64,000 nucleotides of DNA from Gossypium raimondii (taxonomy: Eukaryota > Streptophyta > Magnoliopsida > Malvales > Malvaceae), in assembly GCF_025698545.1 (NCBI RefSeq), contig NC_068570.1, positions 59,911,924 to 59,975,923 of the forward strand, written 5' to 3'. Numbering within the stretch: position 1 is the first letter of the stretch; every line of letters begins with the position of its first letter. A program made the translations under genes and the position numbers. Of this stretch, positions 1 to 16,600 are shown piece by piece. The notes below the pieces were generated by a model. The model was given only the letters and a program-made list of their open reading frames with translations. It did not search any database and was not told the origin of the DNA.

Positions 1-34
<34 letters not shown>
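1..34. repeat. (TA)n microsatellite at window edge
   Basis: An uninterrupted AT dinucleotide run fills the first bases of the window. Similar runs occur near 36657-36687, 43439-43466 and 44952-44971. They mark AT-rich intergenic DNA and carry no coding signal. Confidence 0.9.
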
Positions 35-35
<1 letters not shown>

Positions 36-269
36 AGCAAGTACAAGTTGTCAAGTTTGAGTACTACAATATATATATTAACCATTTTAAAATTGTGTAA
101 ACTCATAATAGTGATAAAACACCATTTAGTCCCTGAACTTGATAATTTTTTCCAACTTAATCTCCAAACAGTTTTTATCAACATTACTTTTGAAACTTGA
201 CAACTTTTCTCAGTTTTAGTCCATTTGATGACGTGACACTATGATATCGTGCCGTACCAAATTAGGAAA

Positions 270-531
270 CCATGGGTGTCAAGTCCAAGCCCATTTTCGA
301 GCCGGCCCGAATATACCAAAAAAAGTCAATTTTACTATTTAAAAATTAATAAAATAATAAAATATTTTTTATTTGATATTATATATAATTTAAATTTAAA
401 TTTTTAAATATTTTTATTATTTACATTAAATTCAGGCCAATCTGGCCCGACCCAAAGTGTAAAAATCCTTGTCCAGGCCCGACCCAACTCGAGTCTAGCG
501 AGCGAGCTACCCGACCCTTGGACAAGTCTAC
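270..531. repeat. Remnant of GGCCC-rich hAT-type MITE
   Basis: Short blocks rich in GGCCCGACC and GAGCCGGCCCG flank an AT-rich core, and the right edge reads TTGGACAAGTCTA. This is a degenerate member of the GGCCC-rich foldback family whose better copies (5392-5824, 21054-21435) have TAGAGGTG-like ends and 8-bp target duplications. No clean target duplication is visible here. Confidence 0.5.
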
Positions 532-777
532 TACTTACATCCTAAAATAATTAGTCTAGTAAACTTGAATAGAATGGGTTGAGCTATACATTTTCCAACT
601 AATATCGGTCAGAACAAAAACTACTAAGAAAACCTACCTAGGTTTAACCCTACCTGAAACTTAACCCATAAACAAGTTTAAAATCAATTTCAAAGATCTA
701 ATTATAAATTATTTTTTGTACCAAATTGTCAAAAGTTTGTAAAAGTTAAGATCCAACTATAAAACTCTACTCATAAG

Positions 778-905
778 GCATTGGCTTGTTAGTTGAGGCG
801 GAGGCTTTGGGTTCTTTAGTTTCAGGATTTGAGTCTCACTATGCGCAATTTTTATATGTAGGTCTTCGTCCCACCATGTGTGTATGTCGTGTGTGGGTTT
901 AATTT
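778..905 (+). repeat. tRNA-like SINE fragment (family 3)
   Basis: The stretch beginning GGCTTGTTAGTTGAGGCGG resembles a Pol III A-box region. About 40 bases on, GGATTTGAGTCTCACT resembles a B box. This spacing is typical of the head of a tRNA-derived SINE. Only one copy is in the window, so the call is tentative. Confidence 0.35.
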
Positions 906-1023
906 AATTCTTTTCAATTCTTCATTCAACATACTTTATATTGATTTGATTTCACATTATAATTGGTGAAACATATATTTGTACCGTATTTGTATTTTGC
1001 ACCTAATAATTGATTAACCATTT

Positions 1024-1170
1024 TAGGCAGGAAAAATGTGGAATGGACCAAACATATTGGATAGAAGCAACAATCAATGATCCAAGTTTTCAGAGGGAAT
1101 TAATGAGATGCATACATGTGGGGTATTCAAAGGGAAATAATGAGATGTATACATGTCGGAGTATTATGTG
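1024..1170 (+). pseudogene. Relic of receptor-like kinase last exon
   Basis: After an acceptor-like TTTTAGGCAG, the plus strand encodes scattered pieces of the last exon of S-domain/DUF26-type kinases. The clearest piece is EATINDPSFQRELMRCIHVG, which matches the kinase subdomain XI block that normally continues with LLCVQ. The piece before it (AGKMWNGPNILD) is in another frame, so there is at least one frameshift, and the sequence stops matching after IHVG. A 37-bp direct duplication (units starting about 1095 and 1132) includes the IRCIHVG-coding part. No other exons are seen nearby. It is read as a decayed relative of the intact kinase gene 1.3 kb downstream. Confidence 0.6.
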
Positions 1171-1882
1171 GGTAAAACTTTGCAAATGATAGACCTATCA
1201 TACCATTTCCATGATAGTTATTAATGGCAAGCCCCCTTGATTTTTCTCTAAAAGTTATATTTATTTAGGGGCTTTTCCTTTGTTAGAACTGGTTTAATTA
1301 TGGTTTTAGTCCTTCTAATATGTAAAAAATTTAGGATTTAGTCATTTCACATTAATTTAGCATAATTTGATCCATTTATTTTTAATGGTATTAGTAGCTT
1401 CAAATTGATAAGATTGTTAGTTGTTGCCATGGATTATTTTTAAACAACTTTAAGCATTCAACTAATTTGTAAATTTATTATTGGTTGAACGTGATTGATT
1501 GTTTTTGCGTGACCTTGACCATGCGACTAAATAACAATAAAAAAAATCATGTCATCACTTTAATGACAACGATCAAATTATGTCGAATTTAAGTAGATGG
1601 ATTAAATTTCAAATTTTTGCATAGTAAAGAAATTAATATCATAATTTTACTAAAATTAATTAATTAATTAATTAATTTCAACCAATTTGATTTTTCATTT
1701 TATTTATTTTGGTTTTACTAAATTTTATAAATTTTTTTATCCCAAAGTACGATTTAAATGATTTCGATATTCATAAGTGTTGAAATCTTAAATGTGAATA
1801 ATATTATACAACATTTATAATATAATATATTAAGTATGATTATATTTACCTTCTTGTAAAAGGAAAAGTACATACCAACAAG

Positions 1883-2003
1883 TGGTCGGGTGCAATGGTA
1901 AGGCACATTGCATTCTTAAGAGGAGAATGTATATACGAACCTTGTAGACAATATTGTTAGGAGGGGCAGCCAAGGACTCTAAACATGAACCATAAAACAA
2001 AAT
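1883..2003 (+). repeat. tRNA-derived SINE (family 2)
   Basis: It begins GGGTGCAATGGTAAGGC (A-box-like) followed by CATTGCATTCTTAAGAGGAG and a degenerate B box near 1937, then TTGTTAGGAGGGGCAGCC and ...AACATGAACCATAAAAC. The same order recurs at 44408-44530 (+), 30228-30360 (-) and 43285-43418 (-), so this is a dispersed family. Confidence 0.6.
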
Positions 2004-2459
2004 CGAATCTTACTCCGACTCATGAGTTAATGGATAAGATACTCATACTTTTAGAACTCAATTAAAAAAAATTGAAATTTAGGGAACAATTTAAAATCTA
2101 GATCATGGTTTGAGGACATATGATGAAATTAACCCTTACATGATAAAACACATGAATCATGCTTAGATATGTACCAAGTTTGGTGGTGGAAGAAGCCGTG
2201 GAGAGCTAGGTTCCTTGAACAACAAATATCACTTTGTCGATATCTATTTCCATGGTCAAAAACTTCAAATCCACTAACAATTCCCATTGTAAAAAAGTGA
2301 TTTTGATGGTTCACAAAGTGGAAAGAGGGAATAATTTTCCAGACACACCCTTTGAATAATTTTACAAACTATTCTGTATTCATGTACGCATATAGTTAAC
2401 ATCTCTTTTTGTTCTAAGGAAGTAATAACAATCTCTGCAATTTCTCAAAAGAATATGAT

Positions 2460-6790
<4,331 letters not shown>

Positions 6791-8337
6791 ATCTGCTTGC
6801 TTTCCACCTTTTACGAGTATGAAGATACGAGCTTCCCATTATTAACATTATAGTAGAATTGTATATGTAGTCAAGCTTGTATAGACCTTCTAGATACTTT
6901 AACTCAATCAAAACTCATCTTTTGGGTCATTATTTATCGTGGTCCAAAATTTTTCCAGAGAAACATTAGGATGACCCAAAGTTCAAATATTCGATAAAAA
7001 TATTTATTTATCGAATTTAAATTAGGAAAAAAAAATTCAATTAAGGTGGTTTGTGTCTATTATTATCAATGTTCATGGCCCTCCCCCCTCCAACGTTTGG
7101 ACAAGTGTGTGCTCTGCCTTTCCCCACACTTTCCATGCCAAAATGTCCTTTTCATAAAAGAAATACAAATCTCAATTCTCAAATTTATATATTTTAAATA
7201 TGATATTTGTTACACCTCGTCGAATCAGTTCAGGTAGTAAATCTCGGGAGTAGTACGAGTGAACCCTTTTGTGGGAAATCGCTTTATTATTTGCATCTAA
7301 CCCATCAATAGTAGTCTAACACATGGCATTTCGAGACAAGGGACTAAGAGTATGTAAGACTCGAAGTTTGGAACTAGAGTCGAGCGATCTCATTTTAATT
7401 CTGCCTCTCTCCCATACTTAAACTCTTCATCTCCTCTTACCTTCAGAGACGACTCTTCATTCTATCCTTAAATATGGTTAATAAGAACTCAAAAATTAAA
7501 ATCAGTGGTGGATTTAGATTTTTTTAAAGGGGTGGAATTGAATTATAACTTTTTGAGAGGTTTAAAATATAATTGCCAGTTATTAAATTTTTTTTATAAA
7601 TCTACCTTATATTAATTTATAATTTTAATATTTATGAAGGTGACTGAATTGTCAATATTCTATTTTTGGGAGGTCAGTATGAGGTATATATGACACGTCA
7701 AGTGTTACTGTCTGGTTGTTCCATCAACCACGTTGAGACTTAATAAAAAGACTTATTTACTTTTTTATTTCACATATAACGACTAATCAAACCATAATAT
7801 TAATAATTTTTTTGAAAAAACAAATGAGGAATTTCAAGGTGGAAAATTAAATAAAAGAATACATAAATCCACGTGTCATCCTGATATGCTTTGGCACACA
7901 AATTTGGACTTTGAGAAGAGTTGACTTTAAACGGGTGCCACTAATTACAAGGAGGAAATAGTAATTTCAAGCCAATAACGGAGGCCGTTGTTCGGTCACC
8001 ACAGCATTTTTCTTTTGGTTGTGTCCTTTTCAATGCTAATCAATTTATTGTCCTTCCGTTCCCGTTCCGTCCGTTTCGTTACGTATTGGTAAACGAGTTA
8101 CCGAGTTTACCCCTCTCAATGCGTTAATGCTGGAAATAAGGCTTTAATGGTCATTAATGAAAAAGTTGAGAGAATGATGACTTTTTAAAGCCCCTCACAA
8201 ATCTAGAGTTCCTTTCCCCTTATATTTCGCCAATAAACTCTCAATCTAATTGGCGCCAACTCAGCAAATGTTAAATCCGACCATTTTGTGGATCGGGTTT
8301 TAATTCGGTTGACATTGTTGTTGTTGTAATAATTTGA
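6791..8337. other. Intergenic DNA, decayed repeats
   Basis: The first 200 bases or so are probably the 3' UTR of the kinase gene. From about 7500 to 7680 there is a copy of a foldback repeat starting GTGGTGGATTTAGA, also seen near 40640 and 53070. Pyrimidine-rich text near 8050 (GTTCCCGTTCCGTCCGTTTC) is unexplained. No gene was recognised. Confidence 0.5.
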
Positions 8338-8690
8338 AGGATATTGTATGGAGATTTTTGTATTAGGAGTCAAATTGTAATTTTTCCACTCTACTCAAAA
8401 AATTAACAAATTAGTCCCTATGTGTTATATTAAATAGTAAATTGGTCTATTTGTTAAAAATTTCATCAAATTTTACTATTAAAAATTAGTCACTGTACAT
8501 CAATATAATGTGCACATGGCGTGTAGCTATTTATTTATTATGTCAGCTACGCAGCTTTTTAACAGTAAAATTAGATGAAATTTTTAACAGAAATAACTAA
8601 TTTACTGCTTGATCTAACGTACATGAAGTAATTTTGTCCATTTTTTGAGCAAAAGAGGCAAAATATAATTTATTCCATGGTACTTTTACC
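8338..8690. mobile_element. Foldback MITE, Mutator-like family
   Basis: The left arm contains TGTATTAGGAGTCAAATTG and the right arm ends CCATGGTACTTTTACC. The arms are imperfect inverted copies meeting at a centre that contains the ATGTGCACATGGC block. It belongs to the same family as the copies at 5341, 23778 and 47334. Confidence 0.65.
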
Positions 8691-10072
8691 ATATGTATAC
8701 ACTTAAGCACATAATATCTTCCGTTTTAGGTATTAGGATATTAGGGTAGTTTAGACAAAGTATATAAAAGAATCTAATTTTTTGTATGTATATTGTATTT
8801 ATATTGTTATGTATTATAATCATATTAAAATAAAGGGGCAAAGTTAAAAAATTTTCTTGGGGTTAAAATTAAATTATAAATTTTACAAAAGTTAAAATGT
8901 AATTTTTATCATTGTTTTTACGGATTAAATTATAATTTTATCATTTTGAAAGACTAAAGTGTGATTTCATAATTTTACAACTTTTAAAGGGTTTAAAGAG
9001 AAATTTTCCCATTTTAGGAAAAAAGCTGTTCAATATATTAAGTAAAATTGGAAACACATGAGTATTGATTGATAATTTATAAAAAAGATATTTTAAATAA
9101 ATTCTTGATATCATTAAAATAGAATATTTAAAATTTAATTTTCCAAAAAAATTATTGAAAGTTTTAAGTGAAAATTATGAGAGAAAAGGAAACACAAAGT
9201 ATATTCTTATTAACCATGGAAATTAGTTTCTCAACAACATCATTGTTTGGAATGAAATTAAATTATTCAACTAAGTCGAATTTAAAAATTAATTATATAT
9301 ACTAAAAATTCTATCACATGCGTATGCGTGTGGAAATCAAGGATTTAGAATATAAATATGTTCGCAATGTTTGAGTTCTTCTCGACATTATCTTTCGTGG
9401 CAATGGATCAAGTCAGACAGTTTCCCTAATATGATTTGAACATTCATACCATTTTTTATAATACGTATTATTGTAGGTTAAAGGTGAGGTTAATTCGATC
9501 GAATATTATTTTTGAATTTATTTTGATAAAATGACTTTAGAATATTATTTAATGAAATCCAAAGCCTTGTTTTAATTTATAAATATTTTTTCTAGTAAAT
9601 AAAAATCAATAAATCCACTATTTTAAATATAAAACATTTGTTTTGTATTATAAAATTAAAATTAATTATAAATTAAATAAAAATATTGACATTTTTATTT
9701 CTAATAATTTAATGCCACGTTAGCATATTTTCAGTATTGTAGTCATTTCACAAGCTATAACTACCTTTTATATATATATCAATGAAACTTCTTTAATGAA
9801 ATTGTCCTTAATACCCTTTTATTATCCCCAAGTCCTTAATCCGAAAATTCAAGCTAATAAGAGGGGCATTGTAGACATTTCACAACCCAAAACCACCCTT
9901 CACAAGCTAAGTCTGTTTTTTTTTATTTAATTTTTGTCTGTGTGAATTGAAATGAAAAAGAAAATCATAATCTCTCATCACAGTTTCCAAAAACCTCATA
10001 AAAACCCTTCTTTAAAAGCTCTTTGAGAGATTAGAACAAGGGCTGAGTCATTTTGTCCGAGTTGGTAACGCG
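8691..10072. other. Intergenic and promoter of PUB8-like gene
   Basis: AT-rich DNA; about 8840-9010 has a decayed copy of the repeat that ends in ...AAATTTTCCCATTTTAGG. A TATATATATA run at about 9769-9779 lies roughly 300 bp upstream of the U-box gene start and could be its TATA element. No coding sequence was recognised. Confidence 0.4.
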
Positions 10073-11173
10073 ATGTCGACTCAGTTTCCGGACGATTTCA
10101 AATGCCCAATATCTCTCGAAATAATGTCTGACCCCGTTATTCTTTCATCGGGTCATACTTTCGACCGGGTTTCAATCCAACGGTGGTTAGATTCCGGTCA
10201 CCGTACTTGTCCGATTACCAAGCTTCCCTTACCTGAACACCCGTGGCTTATCCCTAACCATGCTCTTCGTTCATTGATTTCCAATTATACCCTCGTCTCC
10301 CCCTCGAAATCACAACCTTGTTCTCAGCCACAAACCCTTGTTTCTGCTTTGACGTCCCCTTCGTCTCCTATTGGAACCAAGCTTGACTCGCTCACTCATC
10401 TTGCCGGACTCACTAAGCGTGACTCGTCGCTTCGCCGTAAACTCACTGAGTCTGGGGCTGTACCCGCTGTTCTTAAGTTTGTTGACTCGGAGGATCCGGT
10501 TTTACAAGAAAAGGCACTTTCTTTGCTCCTTAATCTTAGTCTAGATGATGATAACAAAGTGGGTTTAGTTGCAGAAGGTGCGGTAAACCGGGTCGTTAAA
10601 ATATTACGTATCGGTTCACCCGATTGTAGAGCCATAGCTGCAACGATTATAACTAGTTTAGCCGTCGTTGAAGTGAATAAAGCGACGATCGGAGCATACC
10701 CAGATGCGATTCCGGCATTGGTTCGGCTTTTAATTGCAGGTAAAGGAAGGGAAAAGAAAGAGGCAGCAACAGCTTTATATGCAATTTGTTCATTTACTGA
10801 TAATAGAAGAAGAGCTATCGATTGTGGTGCTGTGCCTATATTGATAAATTTATTGGATTTAGGGTTGGAACGGGCTATTGAAGTGTTGGGATTATTGGTT
10901 AAATGCAAAGAAGGAAGAGAAGAAATGATGAAAGTTAACGGGTGTGTTAAGGTTTTGGTTAAGGTTTTAAAGAATGGGAGTTCAAGAGGGGTTCAATATG
11001 GGTTATTTACTTTGAATTGTTTGTGTAATTATAGTGAAATTTTTTGTTTTGAAGCAAGAAAACAAGGGGTTTTAGGGATTTGTATGGGGTTAGTGGAAGA
11101 AGAAAATGAGAAGATTAAACGATATCTTTCGAATTTGGTTCAAACTTTGAGTGGAAACCATGCTAATGGATGA
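10073..11173 (+). CDS. PUB8: U-box E3 ubiquitin ligase, PUB8 type
   Basis: A single intronless exon encodes 366 aa. The U-box lies at about residues 8-82 (FKCPISLEIMSDPVIL, GHTFDRVSIQRWLDSG, CPITKLPLP), the E2-binding fold that transfers ubiquitin to substrates. Armadillo-like repeats fill about residues 100-360 (for example LQEKALSLLLNLSLDDDNKV and ALYAICSF) and would bind the substrate. Length, lack of introns and near-continuous similarity to remembered Arabidopsis PUB8 (about 374 aa) support the orthologue-level name. The ATG is the first in frame after a short leader and directly precedes the U-box. Codon usage is more GC-rich in the 5' half than the 3' half. It should be a cytosolic or nuclear ligase. 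The substrate is unknown. Confidence 0.93.
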   Translation: MSTQFPDDFKCPISLEIMSDPVILSSGHTFDRVSIQRWLDSGHRTCPITKLPLPEHPWLIPNHALRSLISNYTLVSPSKSQPCSQPQTLVSALTSPSSPIGTKLDSLTHLAGLTKRDSSLRRKLTESGAVPAVLKFVDSEDPVLQEKALSLLLNLSLDDDNKVGLVAEGAVNRVVKILRIGSPDCRAIAATIITSLAVVEVNKATIGAYPDAIPALVRLLIAGKGREKKEAATALYAICSFTDNRRRAIDCGAVPILINLLDLGLERAIEVLGLLVKCKEGREEMMKVNGCVKVLVKVLKNGSSRGVQYGLFTLNCLCNYSEIFCFEARKQGVLGICMGLVEEENEKIKRYLSNLVQTLSGNHANG

Positions 11174-12516
11174 ATCAATGCATCAATGGTGGAAATGGAA
11201 ATGGAGGTGAGTTGTTTTTGTTTAGCTTTCTTGTACAAAAAGGTGGAAAAAAGATTAGATTTTTGTATCTTTGTATATTTGAATAAAAGTGGAACATGAT
11301 GGAATATGAAGGATTGTTGTTCTTCCTTGGTTTTTGGATGTTGTAGTGAAAAACAAAAAATCAATATTTAGTTGACTTGAATCATAGTTGCATGTTTATT
11401 TAAGTTTTTGATCTCGTCTATTTGGAAACTTTTGATCTTTTATGGACTTAGGGATTGAATAATTAGATTCATTTCGGTTACAATTGTGATTGTTTTTCCG
11501 TTTTGTTCGATCGATTTGCGTAGAACTTTTGTCTTATTTAGTTGCTTTTGTGTTTATTACGAGTATGGTGTAGTGTAATACAGTATTTCTCACTTGCTTT
11601 CTTTATAAATACACTGTTAATATCGCCCCCGGATTTGCCGGTACATTGATTTTTTTGTGATGTTGTAAATGTCCTAAAGCATTGAATTTTGGTGATGTTG
11701 CATATCTGTTACATTCATTTGCAGATGCTGTAATTGCTTACTTGAATACGGTTTATATGCTTTCATTGTTGACAAATGAATATGCTGGCATAACTAGTTG
11801 ATTGTTTCTTGTTTTTGTGTTGAATTCAACATTTGGACTGGTACTTTGTCTCGAACGATACCAAAGTTGTACCTCGAGGCTTTCTTGTTGGTGTATGAAG
11901 AAAAAAAGGCCGATGTTCATATTCTTCTTTGAGTATAAAATAGAATAGATTTGATGTGCTTATGTTGAGTGAATGAACAATTGTTGTTAACCTCGTATTT
12001 GATGATTTTACGATGGATCATGCACTCTCTAGCTTGGCTAGGCACGTCAAGGTTGAAAACTTCGGAAAAAGGTATGTCCTGTTGAAGTTTTATCTCTGGT
12101 TACTAGAGATTCTCTTAATATAGCTTATTATATAGTTGACTGACATTTTGTTGGCTAAAGCTTCATATAAATTGCTGCTTATGTAGATACAGAAACTTGA
12201 AAAATCATTTAGTGCTTTTGAAAACCTTGAATCGAGCAAGATTTCGCCCTTTTAATCTTTTGGTTTGGAGTAGTGTAGGTGGCTTACATTTGCAGTAGTG
12301 TAGGTGGTTTCTTTGCAATGATTGATTGTTATATAGACCAGCAGTGCATCAATAGTAAAAGTTCATCCTTGTTTTATAAGGGGCCTATGTCTAAGTCCTT
12401 TTTTTTTGTGCAAAGGTCGTAGTCCAATGATTTAGTTTCAAGTTTAGGGTTGGGGTCTAGTTTTAGGTTTAAGTTGGCAAGCTCATAGTTGTTTATAAGG
12501 GCCTAGCTCTAAGTCA
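11174..12516. other. Intergenic, no gene recognised
   Basis: The 3' UTR of the U-box gene probably extends some 200 bp. The rest has no sustained coding frame. A short direct duplication of AGTAGTGTAGGTGG occurs at about 12270-12310. Confidence 0.4.
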
Positions 12517-12750
12517 GTAAAAGTACCGTAGAAGCCCCTGAATTTAGAGTTAGAGTGAGAGTTAGATTGCATTTTAATTTCTCTGTTCTTGTTAAAAAGT
12601 TTATCCATTTCTACGATTAAAATTTGATTCTTATACGTAAGCATGAGATATATATGGCATGTCAAGTATTATTCTCTGGTTAAAAGTTAAATAGATGAAA
12701 TTTTCAGCAAATAAAAAGTAATTTAGAGTGCAAAATGCAATCTAAATTTC
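12517..12750. mobile_element. Foldback MITE, degenerate copy
   Basis: The left arm reads AGTAAAAGTACCGTAGAAGC then GAGTTAGATTGCATTTT. The right arm has the inverse AAATGCAATCTAAATTT. The central part has CATGAGATATATATGGCATG, corresponding to the family's centre. It belongs to the family with Mutator-like target duplications. Confidence 0.55.
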
Positions 12751-13072
12751 GGTTTGAATGGGGGAAGTGCTCAGCAGCCAACAGAAAGATGAAGTATTTG
12801 TGAAGCAAAAAAAGCTTAATGTGACGGACACAAATTTTCACATCCACACGTCATGGATGTTTTTAAAGACATTGTTTGGTCTGGTCGGAGAATATAATAT
12901 TATTATATATGTTGGCAGAGTTATGTTGAAGCTAACCATAGCATGCGTGTCAAAGGTAAAAACTAAAAAGTAAATTTGTATTAATAAAGAAGGCCATAAC
13001 ATCACATCGTTAGTGAAATGTCTACTGCAAGGATCAAAGTTTATGCTTCTTTAACTTTTCTGATAATATTTT

Positions 13073-13300
13073 TTAATGCTTTGAATTTATATTGAAAATA
13101 AAGTGTGTATTTGGAGCTTCAACAACCCCTGTTTTTCTTTTCTTTTTTTCCTTTAATTTCTTCATTTGCTGTTTATTTGATTGTGACACAATCCCAACAA
13201 GCAAACCAATATGTAAATAAATAATTAAAAGAACGGATAAAAAAGGTGATGAAATTCCGAAGAGCTTTCCAATGAGATGGGAGATACCATCTTTACTCAT
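13073..13300 (-). CDS. Possible small membrane peptide, 75 aa
   Basis: An ATG-initiated frame of 75 codons encodes MSKDGISHLIGKLFGISSPF followed by a strongly hydrophobic stretch (LSVLLIIYLHIGLLVGIV) and a Lys-rich tail (KKLKEKKKRK). This is the layout of a single-pass membrane peptide. It was not recognised as a known family. A frame of this length can arise by chance in AT-rich DNA, and it could also be part of the trailing region of the neighbouring FYVE gene. The hydrophobic/basic pattern is the only support. Confidence 0.25.
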   Translation of the reverse strand: MSKDGISHLIGKLFGISSPFLSVLLIIYLHIGLLVGIVSQSNKQQMKKLKEKKKRKTGVVEAPNTHFIFNINSKH

Positions 13301-13687
13301 TGCTGCCTCCTTTAAAGGCAGGACCTCAGAGATTGATTCCGTTTATTGGTTTAACGGTAACTGATTGTTGAAGTATTCTAACTCTTAATATAAGGATCTT
13401 CATGGTAAATTTTATTTTCCCGCAACTACAATAAACCCTGATGTCAACCGAAACTTAACAGAAACATAAACAAGAAGAGATCCATTTATAAATCATCATG
13501 TTCAATCTTTTATTGCAAATGGTATGAAATGAAGAGCATTTTCCACCTAAGAATCAATGATTAAAAATTTAGTATACATATGCTTAAGATGGAAATAAAT
13601 CATTTTTCACATGGTAGCCACAAATATTATGTACCTCAAATCATTTTCCTAGCTGAAAATGGAAATTTATATGATTTTAGTATTTTA

Positions 13688-16600
13688 TTAAGACAAGGAA
13701 TTTAGCTTTTTCTCTAGCATTTTGGCCTTTCTAAGTGCATCTAAAGCCTCAGTTTGTTTCCCTGACCTTTTTAAGTTGACTGCCTTGACCTTTTCAGCTT
13801 TGATCCGCTCTTCCAACAGGATTCTCTCTTGGTTGACATTGTCAGTTTTTGCGATGTGGTGTTTTACAGGTTCTGGTCTTTGAGGGCTATGTTCGATCGT
13901 ACTAGAACCATCTAATCCAATAGCTTTCAGGGCAGATAAAAGTTGAGGATCGAGAAGATCCTCAACAGCTACATCGTCTGCTTTTCCTCCCCCGGTGTTT
14001 GTTGAATCCTGACCAGATGATTCTTCCAACTGTGCCTCAAGAGACTTGGCTATTTCAAACTCAGCTTCTGCTTCTTGAAGCTTACCTTCTCTTCGGAGTT
14101 TCAAAGCTTGGCGCTTATGACTAAGGGATTCTTGTTGCAGCTTGAAGCGATCACGTCCAGACAGTGGTTTTGGAGCCAAAGTTGATGCAGCCTTCTCTTT
14201 TGTCGCATCAGAAGGGAAAGAGGATGCAGATATTGAGCCATCATTTGTGTCGGCTTTTGGTGGAGTGCCGTCTTCTGTCGGGCTCTTCTCCAACAGTTTT
14301 GCTAGCCGAAGTTCTTCTCGAGCTTCTGCTAATTTTCCGTCTCTCTTCAAAGCAAGTGCCTTCTTCTTATGAGACAAAACTGCTTGCCTAAGTGAATCTT
14401 GGTTGTTCTCAGAAGCAAATCCCTCACCCAGACTTGCATCGATCGCATGTGTTTTCTGCTCTCTATTCACTACCCTACCTTTTGCATCGGTACCTTCATC
14501 GTTGGTTCTAAGATCTAGGGAAGACAATGGAGCATCAGTTTTAGCAAGGGAAGATATGTGGGATACAAAATCACCTTTCACTTCATTTTTCGAAAGCCCT
14601 TGCTTCTCATGGTTGGCAAATGATTCGGCATTCGTAGGTTTACTGTCCTTGGACAAATCAGCAACAAGTTCTTCTTTCGGAGCTTCCAATTCGGCCAGTT
14701 CAGATTCCAGTAACTTCGCCTTTTCCAACAAGTCCTCAGCCTCTTCGGCTTGTCCATTTCGTCTAAGGGTGAGAGCCTTTCTTTTCAAGTTTAGAAGTTC
14801 TCTTTCAATTTCCCTTTTACTTCTTGGTGGCGAAGCAGACATACCCAAAGAGGGTTGAATAACAGATGGACAGCCAGAATGCAAGGACTCAGAGGAATGC
14901 TTTTCGTGCTTAGTTACCGGTTCAACTTCGTCCCCTTTCCAACCCAAATTCTTTAGCATTGAGAGCATAGCTGGATCAGTCATATCATTCTCCGTAACAT
15001 TTTCATCTGCTTCTTCCACAACACCTTTTTCATTCGGCCACTTTGGTTCGACCACTTTCTGTGGGGCTTCCATTTCTGCAATCTCAGCCTCTAATGCTTT
15101 AGCTGTTTCCAGCACTTCCTCTGCCTCGTCAGTATTTCCTTGGCGCCTAAGCGAAAGAGCTTTCCTTTTTAAGCCTAATAACTCCCTCTGTATTTCAGCT
15201 TTAGTTCTTCTCGTTGCCTTAACCGGGATCATTGGAGGAGATTGAGTCGAAGAAGATTGAATAACTTTTTCAGAATCCTTTTGTTTAGAATGTTTTGGCA
15301 AAGAGTTCGAAAGCTCATCATCATTTTCATTCCAACCTAAGTTCTTTAAGATCGAAAGATACGTCGGATCATGCAGGTCTTGATCTGTAACATCTCCTTC
15401 AACTGGAAGAGTTTCTGACAAACTATCGTGCTCGTCTTTCAAAGTTACCTGCGCAGCCTTTGTGCTGGAAGTGTTGTCCATTTCTTCAAGTTGCTGCTCG
15501 AGAATCTTGCCTTTCTTCAATTCTTCCTCCGCTTCATCGAGTCGTCCTTCCCTTCTCAAAGCGAGGGCTTTCTTCTTCAAACCCAAAAGCTCTTTCTGAA
15601 CAGCCAATCTACTCTTTCGTGGAGGTTTTAGATCATTGTCATCACCCAACTTAACTGACTTCTTTGATATATCAGCAGATTCAGGAGTTGGACCATTTTG
15701 ATGAACTGTAAAATTCCCAGCCTGAGAATCGTAGCTTTCAAGGTCCTTCTCAAGTAACTTTGCCTTCTTTAACTGCACCATTGCCTCCGCAACATTACCA
15801 GCTCGCTTCTGACTAAGGGCCTCTCTTTTTAACGAAAGAATTTCATTTAACAGTGCCTCCCTGTTAACAGGAGTAGACCGAGGCATAATGTCTTCACTTG
15901 GATTAGAATCCTCGGCCCAACCTAGTGATTTCAAAGCAGCAGCTATTTCCGGATCATCCATATCGTTATCAGTTACTTCAAAATTATCATCAATGCCAAT
16001 ATCATCACCGGTTCCCAAAAGTTTACCAAAGTCAAAGCCTTCTGTATGCTCGTACTGAACTAACATATCATCTTGTTTATCATTACCCATGCTATTAATT
16101 ATAGCAGATAGCTCATCATCCGAATCATCAGCTCCGGCCAATAGTTCTTGTTCCTCGAGTTGCTTCTCCAAGACTTTAGCTCTCTTTAGTTCTTCTTTTG
16201 CTTCTGCAAGCTTCCCCTCACGCTTCAACATGAGAGCCTTTTTCTTAATGGCAACAACCTCGGTCTTGTCTGTGCCATGTTTGCCACTTTTCTTCGGCAT
16301 TTCTCCGAGAAGTGAGGAGAGTTCACCTTCCAAACTCATAGCTGCGGATCCTTTACCCTCATTATGTGGATCCATATCAGACCACCCGAGTTCCCTGAGT
16401 TCAGCTGCCAGGTCATCCTTACCCACTTGAGTAGAGGCCTTATTTTTTCTGCTGACGGCATCTTTGTTCTGGGTCTCGGACATATTGCTAGATGACAAAC
16501 TTTTTTTACGGTTTTTTCTTATATATATCTCCAAAGACTCAGCTTGCCTCTCTAGCTCTTTTCCTCTTTTAAAGGCTTTCAGAGCTTCCTCGGGTTTCCC

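Noticed and set aside
2129-2314. 61-codon minus-strand frame upstream of the S-receptor kinase
   Set aside because: No resemblance to a known protein and within the probable promoter; likely chance.
10396-10908. 170-codon minus-strand frame in the U-box gene
   Set aside because: It lies entirely opposite a recognised armadillo-repeat coding region and has no family resemblance.
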